Below are positions 59,101 to 64,000 of a stretch of 64,000 nucleotides of DNA, in pieces. The notes below the pieces were generated by a model. The model did no database searches. It was not told the DNA's origin and saw nothing but the letters and a program-made list of their open reading frames with translations. How positions within the stretch are numbered: the first letter of the stretch is position 1; each line of letters starts with the position of its first letter. Location of the stretch: contig NC_013441.1 in NCBI RefSeq assembly GCF_000024785.1, positions 3,348,001 through 3,412,000 of the forward strand, given 5' to 3'. The translations under genes and the position numbers were made by a program. This DNA is from Gordonia bronchialis DSM 43247. Its GTDB lineage: Bacteria; Actinomycetota; Actinomycetes; Mycobacteriales; Mycobacteriaceae.

Positions 59101-59814
59101 ATGAGTACCGAGACCACCCACCATCGTGGCCCGACTACCGTGGGCATCGTGCCGAACGACAGCGCAGTGCAGACCGTCGACGAGGATGGTGTCGTCGCCG
59201 ACGTCCACCGGCCCACGGGTACGCCGCGGGCGGTCGTGGTCCTCGCGCACGGTGCCGGCGGCAACCGCGACGCCGTCATCCTGCGTGCGTTCGCCGACGA
59301 ACTATGCGCCCGCGGGTTCGTCGTCGCCCGCATCGATCTGCCCTACCGGCAACGCCGCCCCAAGGGGCCACCGAGTCCGTCGACCGCGGCCGCAGACCGC
59401 GACGGCATCCGCGCCGCGTGCGCGTACTTCCGTGGTGAGTCCGACGGCCCGCTGATCGTCGGCGGCCACTCCTACGGCGGTCGACAGGCATCGATGGCGG
59501 TCGCCGAGGACGGTGCCGATCTCGCCGATGGCCTCTTGCTCAGCTCCTATCCCCTGCATCCGCCCGGCAAACCCGACCGCCTGCGTACCGAGCATCTGCC
59601 GTCCATCACGGTGCCCACCCTGGTGGTGCACGGCAGCACCGATCCGTTCGGCACCACCGACGAGATGGACGCCGCAATCGGACTCATCGACGCACCGACG
59701 CGCATCGTCGAGATCGAAAAGACCGGCCACAACCTCGACCCGCACCGTCGCCCCACCGTGGGTCTGACGGCCGACGCGGTCGCGGAGTTCCTGCTGACGG
59801 AGATCGCCCGATGA
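59101..59814 (+). CDS. Alpha/beta hydrolase (KANL3/Tex30-like)
   Basis: 237 residues. AHGAGGNRDA (oxyanion), nucleophile GGHSYGGRQ, acid in HGSTDPFG, His in KTGHNLD. Cytoplasmic hydrolase of unknown substrate. Divergent from lepA; overlaps the PemK/MazF-like gene by four bases. An in-frame GTG at 59149 is an alternative start. Confidence 0.85.
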   Translation: MSTETTHHRGPTTVGIVPNDSAVQTVDEDGVVADVHRPTGTPRAVVVLAHGAGGNRDAVILRAFADELCARGFVVARIDLPYRQRRPKGPPSPSTAAADRDGIRAACAYFRGESDGPLIVGGHSYGGRQASMAVAEDGADLADGLLLSSYPLHPPGKPDRLRTEHLPSITVPTLVVHGSTDPFGTTDEMDAAIGLIDAPTRIVEIEKTGHNLDPHRRPTVGLTADAVAEFLLTEIAR

Positions 59815-60233
59815 GCCCGCGCACACCACAACCGCATCCCACCGCACATCTCGCGCGCGAGATCAGCTACACCCCCGCCCTCGACGGCGACGCCGATCCC
59901 GGCGAGATCGTCTGGACCCGGGTCGAATTCGAGGACGACCCGACGCAGGGCAAGGACCGTCCGGTCCTCGTCGTGGGACGCGACAGCCACGCCGAGTCGA
60001 GCGATGACGTCCTGGGACTCATGTTGTCCAGCAAGGACTATCACCGCGGTGACGACGACTGGATCAGTGTCGGCACCGGCGCCTGGGACGGCGAGCACCG
60101 AGAAAGTTTCGTCCGACTCGACCGCGTCCTCGTCGTCGACGCCGACGGCATCCGACGCGAGGGAGCGATCCTGGATCGTCAACGATTCGACAGTGTCGCA
60201 ACGGAACTGCGCAGCCGATTCGGCTGGCGGTGA
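59811..60233 (+). CDS. PemK/MazF-like protein, no antitoxin partner seen
   Basis: 140 residues with the beta-barrel pattern GEIVWTRVEFEDDPTQGKDRPVLVVGR (split: GEIVWTRVEF and KDRPVLVVGR), as in mRNA-cleaving toxins. An extra N-terminal about 30 residues precede the fold. The upstream overlapping gene is a hydrolase, not an antitoxin. It matches the position of Rv2405 beside lepA, so it may be a conserved housekeeping RNA-binding protein, not an active toxin. Confidence 0.7.
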   Translation: MSPRTPQPHPTAHLAREISYTPALDGDADPGEIVWTRVEFEDDPTQGKDRPVLVVGRDSHAESSDDVLGLMLSSKDYHRGDDDWISVGTGAWDGEHRESFVRLDRVLVVDADGIRREGAILDRQRFDSVATELRSRFGWR

Positions 60234-60253
60234 CGTCTCGCCTCAGCCGAAAG

Positions 60254-60313
60254 CGGAGGAAGAAAACTCGTCCTCCTACATTCTGTTCATCCTCCGTTTG
60301 CAGCAGGAGGACG
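60254..60313. other. Mutually exclusive hairpin arms downstream of the PemK-like gene
   Basis: CGGAGGA (60254-60260) can pair with TCCTCCG (60290-60296), and CGTCCTCCT (60269-60277) with AGGAGGACG (60305-60313). The two stems interlock, so they are alternatives or a pseudoknot. The gap is between convergent genes; a weak terminator is the simplest reading. Confidence 0.3.
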
Positions 60314-60370
60314 AACCAACAGGTGGCGGAAGAACACCGGGAATCCGGCGGACCGCACGACAGGGACCGG

Positions 60371-60895
60371 TCACGTCTCCCGGACAGACTGCCACATCAC
60401 CAGCGTCCGGCCCGGTTCACAGTCCGGAAGCACCACCACTGCACGGTCATACGACGACGGCCAGAAGTTCGGATCGCCGGTCGAGATCGCGATCGCCGCG
60501 GTTTCGACGATCCTGCCGTCCCGGCGAGCCATCCCATCGTTGCCAGGACACTGGCAGGATGCGGAGTTGCAGCTCGAGTACGTGAGGAACGACGGAGTCG
60601 TCCCCCGCCGAAAGTACTTCCCCACATACGCCTTCCACCCTGCTGTCGGCATCAGAAAACTCAGATCCGCGCACCGCGTCCTCGGCCCGGGCGCCGGCAA
60701 ACTGGTCCGTTCAAGGTACGCCTGCACGTCCGACGCGCCCTCCGGAACCGACACCCCGATGAACTCGGCCGCGTCCTGCGGATCCCGTGACGGGATCACG
60801 AAATAGAGAACAACCGCCACCACCGCACCGACGATCAGCAGAATCAGGCCGACGGCAACCCCACCGCCGACGAACCAGGCTCGACGACTACTCAT
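60371..60895 (-). CDS. Membrane-anchored protein of unknown function
   Basis: 174 residues: one N-terminal membrane segment (GVAVGLILLIVGAVVAVVLYF) and an extracytoplasmic domain with five cysteines (CADLSF, SSCNSASCQC, VLPDC). Not recognised. Same strand as, and 73 bases after, the transglutaminase-like gene. Confidence 0.65.
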   Translation of the reverse strand: MSSRRAWFVGGGVAVGLILLIVGAVVAVVLYFVIPSRDPQDAAEFIGVSVPEGASDVQAYLERTSLPAPGPRTRCADLSFLMPTAGWKAYVGKYFRRGTTPSFLTYSSCNSASCQCPGNDGMARRDGRIVETAAIAISTGDPNFWPSSYDRAVVVLPDCEPGRTLVMWQSVRET

Positions 60896-60968
60896 GACGA
60901 TGGCACCGAGATCGATTTGGGGCTGGAAGTACCCGTCACATCGAAGTGCAGTCCCGGCTCGCCCGCCC

Positions 60969-61811
60969 TCACGCCAACCGGGTGATCTCCACGATCACAT
61001 CGAGATCCGTTGCGCCGCCGCCGGTATAGATGCCCTTCAACGGTGAGACATCCGAATAGTCGCGGCCCACACCCACCGAGACGTGTTGCTCGGTGATGGG
61101 GGTGTCGTTGGTGGGGTCGTATCCCCACCAGCCACCCGTCCAGGCCTCGATCCAGGCGTGGCTCTGACCTTCGACGGCCTTGTCGATCTTGGCATCGGGT
61201 TTGGGGTGGAGATATCCCGACACATAGCGCGACGGAATCCCCAGGCTGCGCAACATCAACAGGGTGAGGTGCGCGTAGTCCTGGCAGACGCCTTTACGTT
61301 CGGTCCAGGCGTCGACCGCCGTGGTATGCACGCCCGTCGTGCCGGGGACATACTCCATCTCGGTGTGGACGTACTTGCAGACCGCCTCCACCGCCTCATC
61401 CGGGTCGAGCCCCTTGGCGATCCGCTTTGCCGCGGCGGCCATCCCCCGATTCTTGGCCACATAATCGGTGAAGGACAGCATCTCGTCGTAACGGTCCTCG
61501 ACGTACTCGCTGCGGATCTCGTCCCAAGGGCGTTGCTGCTCGGGACGCTGACCGGCCTCGGTCTCCACCACCGACATCCCCGACACCTCCAATTCCTCAT
61601 GCGGCGCATGCAGATCGAAGGCGGTGACGGCGGTGCCCCAATAGTCGGTGTAGCGGTAGGCCCTGGTGGCCGGCACGGTCTCGACGCGGTTGACGATCAC
61701 GTTCTGTCGGGCGTCACTGCGCGGGGTCAGCCGGGCCTCGTTGTAGGACGAGGTCACCGGACTCTTGTAGGCGAAGCCCGTCGAATGGACAACTCGCAGA
61801 CGCCAGCTCAC
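60969..61811 (-). CDS. Transglutaminase-like protein (Rv2409c type)
   Basis: 280 residues. N-terminal beta domain (LRVVHSTGFAYKSPVTSSYNEARLTP) and a transglutaminase-fold catalytic core with Cys in KGVCQDYAH, His in SHAWIEAW and Asp in YDPTND. Probably a peptidase or amide transferase. GTG overlaps the alpha-E gene by four bases. Third gene of a conserved trio. Confidence 0.9.
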   Translation of the reverse strand: MSWRLRVVHSTGFAYKSPVTSSYNEARLTPRSDARQNVIVNRVETVPATRAYRYTDYWGTAVTAFDLHAPHEELEVSGMSVVETEAGQRPEQQRPWDEIRSEYVEDRYDEMLSFTDYVAKNRGMAAAAKRIAKGLDPDEAVEAVCKYVHTEMEYVPGTTGVHTTAVDAWTERKGVCQDYAHLTLLMLRSLGIPSRYVSGYLHPKPDAKIDKAVEGQSHAWIEAWTGGWWGYDPTNDTPITEQHVSVGVGRDYSDVSPLKGIYTGGGATDLDVIVEITRLA

Positions 61812-62785
61812 AGCTCACTCTCCTCGATCACGTGGCCCTCACTGACCCGGGCATCGGCCCACGACACATACGGTGAGACGTGGAAGTACTGGTTGGTGAC
61901 CGCCTCGTTGACGGCGCGGCAGGTGTCCTGCAGGTCGACGAGTCGTTCCTGCAGATCGTCGAGCAGTTTGCCGGGTTCGATGAACTCCAGTGAGCTACGC
62001 GCCCGGCCGAGCAGCAGTTGCGCCTCGGCCTGCAGGCCGACGCGGCTGGCCCGCTTCTCCAGCAGAGCGAGGTTGTGCTCGGCGACGCTGAGCGCGTGGA
62101 AGATCGACCGCGGGAACAACCGGTCCAACAACATGAACTCGACGACGTTCTCCGCGTTGAGGATTCCGCGATAGGTCCGCAGATAGGTGTCGTGCGCACC
62201 GGCCGACACCAGGACGTTGACCCAGGCCGGCGAACTCGACCGGTCCCCGGCCCGCGCGAGCAGCATGCGGATGGTCATGTCGACCCGTTCCACCGAGCGG
62301 CCCAGGAGCAGGTAGCGGTACCCGTCGTCGTGGCTCAGTGTCGCGTCGGCCAGACCGGCGAACATCGCCGCGCGATTCTTCACATACGCGAGGAACTCGT
62401 GCGGCCCCAGACGTCGCGATCGACGTTCGGCCGCGTCGAGCCCGTTGTAGGTGGTGTTGAGACATTCCCACAGTTCGCTGGAGGTGACTTCTCGTGCCCC
62501 ACGCGCGTTTTCGCGAGCCGATCGCACCAGGTCGACGATCGAGCCGACGGCCTCTTTGTCGTAGGCGACCCGCTCGGTCAGCGACCACACGTCGAGTTCT
62601 TCATCGGTGTCGGGCGCGGTGAGCCCGAGGACCTGCACGATGAGCCGGGCCTGCCGGTCGACGTCGACGGTCGCGTCCTCGAGAAGTTGTTGGATCGCGA
62701 CGTCGAGGATGCGCGCCATGTCGTCGGCCCGCTCGACGTAACGTCCAATCCAGTACAGCGATTCCGCGTTGCGCGCCAACATCAT
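61808..62785 (-). CDS. Alpha-E domain protein (Rv2410c type)
   Basis: 325-residue all-helical protein: [21 protein letters not shown] at the start, then [18 protein letters not shown] and [14 protein letters not shown]. Alpha-E proteins always accompany the ATP-grasp and transglutaminase genes found here. Biochemical role unknown. ATG 62785 overlaps the ATP-grasp stop (ATGA). Confidence 0.9.
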   Translation of the reverse strand: MMLARNAESLYWIGRYVERADDMARILDVAIQQLLEDATVDVDRQARLIVQVLGLTAPDTDEELDVWSLTERVAYDKEAVGSIVDLVRSARENARGAREVTSSELWECLNTTYNGLDAAERRSRRLGPHEFLAYVKNRAAMFAGLADATLSHDDGYRYLLLGRSVERVDMTIRMLLARAGDRSSSPAWVNVLVSAGAHDTYLRTYRGILNAENVVEFMLLDRLFPRSIFHALSVAEHNLALLEKRASRVGLQAEAQLLLGRARSSLEFIEPGKLLDDLQERLVDLQDTCRAVNEAVTNQYFHVSPYVSWADARVSEGHVIEESEL

Positions 62786-64000
62786 CGGGAACCACCCCCC
62801 TGCTGCTGGGTCTGGGTCATCGAGCCCATGCGCTGCGTCTGACTCATCGTGCCCTGCTGCTGTTGCTGGGTCTGGGTGTGCACCAGGTCCGGAGCGCTCT
62901 CCGCCGGCCGGGCGGCGGCGACACCACTCGCGGTGACGACCTTGGCCCCGGACATCTCGCGCTCGTCTTCGGAGCCACGCGATGCCAGCACCCAGGTGTC
63001 CTTGGAACCACCGCCCTGGCTGGAGTTGACCACCAGCGACCCCTCCGGCAGCGCCACCCGGGTCAGTCCGCCCGGCAGAACCCACACCGACTCACCATCG
63101 TTCACCGCGAAGGGACGCAGATCCACGTGGCGCGGGCGCAGGTCGTCGCCAATCTTGGTCGGCACCGTCGACAACTGCACCACCGGCTGTGCGATCCAGC
63201 CGCGCGGATCGCTGCGGACCTTGCGCGCCAGGGCGTCGAGCTCCGCCTTGCTGGCGTCCGGACCGAATACGATGCCGTAGCCACCCGACCCCTCCACCGG
63301 CTTCACCACGAGTTCGTCGATCCGGTCGAGGACCTCCTCGCACTCGTGGTCGAGCCAGCAGCGAAGCGTGTCCACGTTCTGCAGACTCGGTTTCTCGCCG
63401 AGGTAGTACTCGATGATCTCGGGAACATAGGTGTAGATCAGTTTGTCGTCGCCGACGCCGTTACCGACCGCACTGGAGATCACCACGTTGCCGGCCCGGG
63501 CCGCGTTGAGCAGCCCCGCGACGCCGAGCATCGAGTCCGGACGGAACTGCATCGGATCCAGGAAGTCGTCGTCGATGCGGCGATAGATGACGTCGACGCG
63601 TTGCTCACCCTCGGTGGTCCGCATGTAGACGACATTGTCGCGGCAGAAGAGATCTCGGCCTTCGACGAGTTCGACACCCATGAGCCGCGCCAGTAGTGAG
63701 TGTTCGAAGTAGGCCGAGTTCGCGACGCCCGGTGTGAGCACCACGATATTGGGGTCGGCCTCGTTGAACGCCGCTGAGGCGCGTAGGGCGCGGAGCAGGT
63801 GACTGGGATAATCGGCGACGGCGCGGACCCGGTGAGTGGCGAAGAGATCCGGGAAGACACGAGCCATGGCGCGCCGGTTCTCCAGCACGTAGGACACCCC
63901 GGACGGCGAGCGCAGATTGTCCTCGAGGACCCGGAAGTCGCCGTTCTCGTCGCGGATCAGGTCGATACCGGCGACGTGAATGCGAACACCATTGGGCGGT
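62782..64000 (-). CDS. Circularly permuted ATP-grasp protein (Rv2411c type), 5' end missing
   Basis: The C-terminal about 405 residues are in the window; the frame is open past the right edge. Seen: [67 protein letters not shown] and LSTVPT. Probably forms an amide bond on an unknown peptide substrate. The C-terminus is a Gln/Thr-rich tail ([15 protein letters not shown]). First gene of the ATP-grasp, alpha-E, transglutaminase operon. Confidence 0.92.
   Translation of the reverse strand, partial: PPNGVRIHVAGIDLIRDENGDFRVLEDNLRSPSGVSYVLENRRAMARVFPDLFATHRVRAVADYPSHLLRALRASAAFNEADPNIVVLTPGVANSAYFEHSLLARLMGVELVEGRDLFCRDNVVYMRTTEGEQRVDVIYRRIDDDFLDPMQFRPDSMLGVAGLLNAARAGNVVISSAVGNGVGDDKLIYTYVPEIIEYYLGEKPSLQNVDTLRCWLDHECEEVLDRIDELVVKPVEGSGGYGIVFGPDASKAELDALARKVRSDPRGWIAQPVVQLSTVPTKIGDDLRPRHVDLRPFAVNDGESVWVLPGGLTRVALPEGSLVVNSSQGGGSKDTWVLASRGSEDEREMSGAKVVTASGVAAARPAESAPDLVHTQTQQQQQGTMSQTQRMGSMTQTQQQGGGSR

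Overview
This is a 64 kb stretch of high-G+C actinobacterial chromosome. Gene content and order point to a mycolic-acid-producing member of the Mycobacteriales. The left edge carries a KasA/KasB-type synthase followed by accD6. The right part follows, with gaps, the order I remember from Mycobacterium tuberculosis Rv2343c to Rv2411c: dnaG, dgt, glyS, smtB-zur, uppS, recO, era, ybeY, phoH, rsmE, dnaJ2, hrcA, hemW, nirA-cysH, sirB, cysAWT-subI, lepA, and the transglutaminase/alpha-E/ATP-grasp trio. A genus such as Gordonia is my guess (NDMA-type alcohol dehydrogenase, DUF222-HNH gene, a Gordonia-like intergenic repeat), not something proven here. No rRNA, CRISPR array, prophage or intact insertion sequence is visible, and no gene-free gap exceeds about 300 bases.

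Region by region. 1-3754: end of the mycolate FAS-II operon, then a stand-alone caspase-like protein. 3808-13501: DUF3145 and beta-lactamase-fold proteins, then a fatty-acid/alcohol catabolic block (NDMA-type dehydrogenase, FadD5-like ligase, enoyl-CoA hydratase, double TetR regulator, Mce-associated protein, acyl-CoA dehydrogenase with a GntR regulator). 13606-23984: a less conserved patch with three broken genes (frameshifted PPOX protein, frameshifted DUF222-HNH protein, GH3 beta-glucosidase with an in-frame amber), two tRNAs, a metal-type MFS/ArsR operon, a secreted HNH nuclease and dnaG. 23998-43309: the housekeeping block from dgt to hrcA, including smtB-zur. 43317-54933: hemW, then the assimilatory sulfur block. 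55131-64000: M3 peptidase, lepA, an orphan PemK/MazF-like protein with an alpha/beta hydrolase, and the peptide-modification trio, cut by the right edge.

The sulfur block is a nearly complete pathway. cysA-cysW-cysT-subI (minus strand) imports sulfate. cysD-cysN activates it to APS, cysH reduces APS to sulfite, nirA reduces sulfite to sulfide, and sirB makes the siroheme nirA needs (plus strand, every junction a 4-base overlap). No separate APS kinase is seen, as expected for an APS-reducing pathway. Upstream of nirA I find an unlisted 26-codon GTG reading frame ending in Cys-rich codons, placed just after a -10-like box, followed by a hairpin whose 3' arm abuts the nirA ribosome binding site. 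This matches the leaderless Cys-rich leader peptides that attenuate sulfur operons in mycobacteria and is the best regulatory find here.

Other notable points: the caspase-like protein joined to a thermolysin-propeptide-like domain; candidate KstR-type boxes upstream of the alcohol dehydrogenase and FadD genes; a perfect 16-bp palindrome in the acyl-CoA dehydrogenase promoter region; a pair of tiny membrane-protein genes beside the sulfate transporter; and LepA starting at a TTG almost touching its ribosome binding site.
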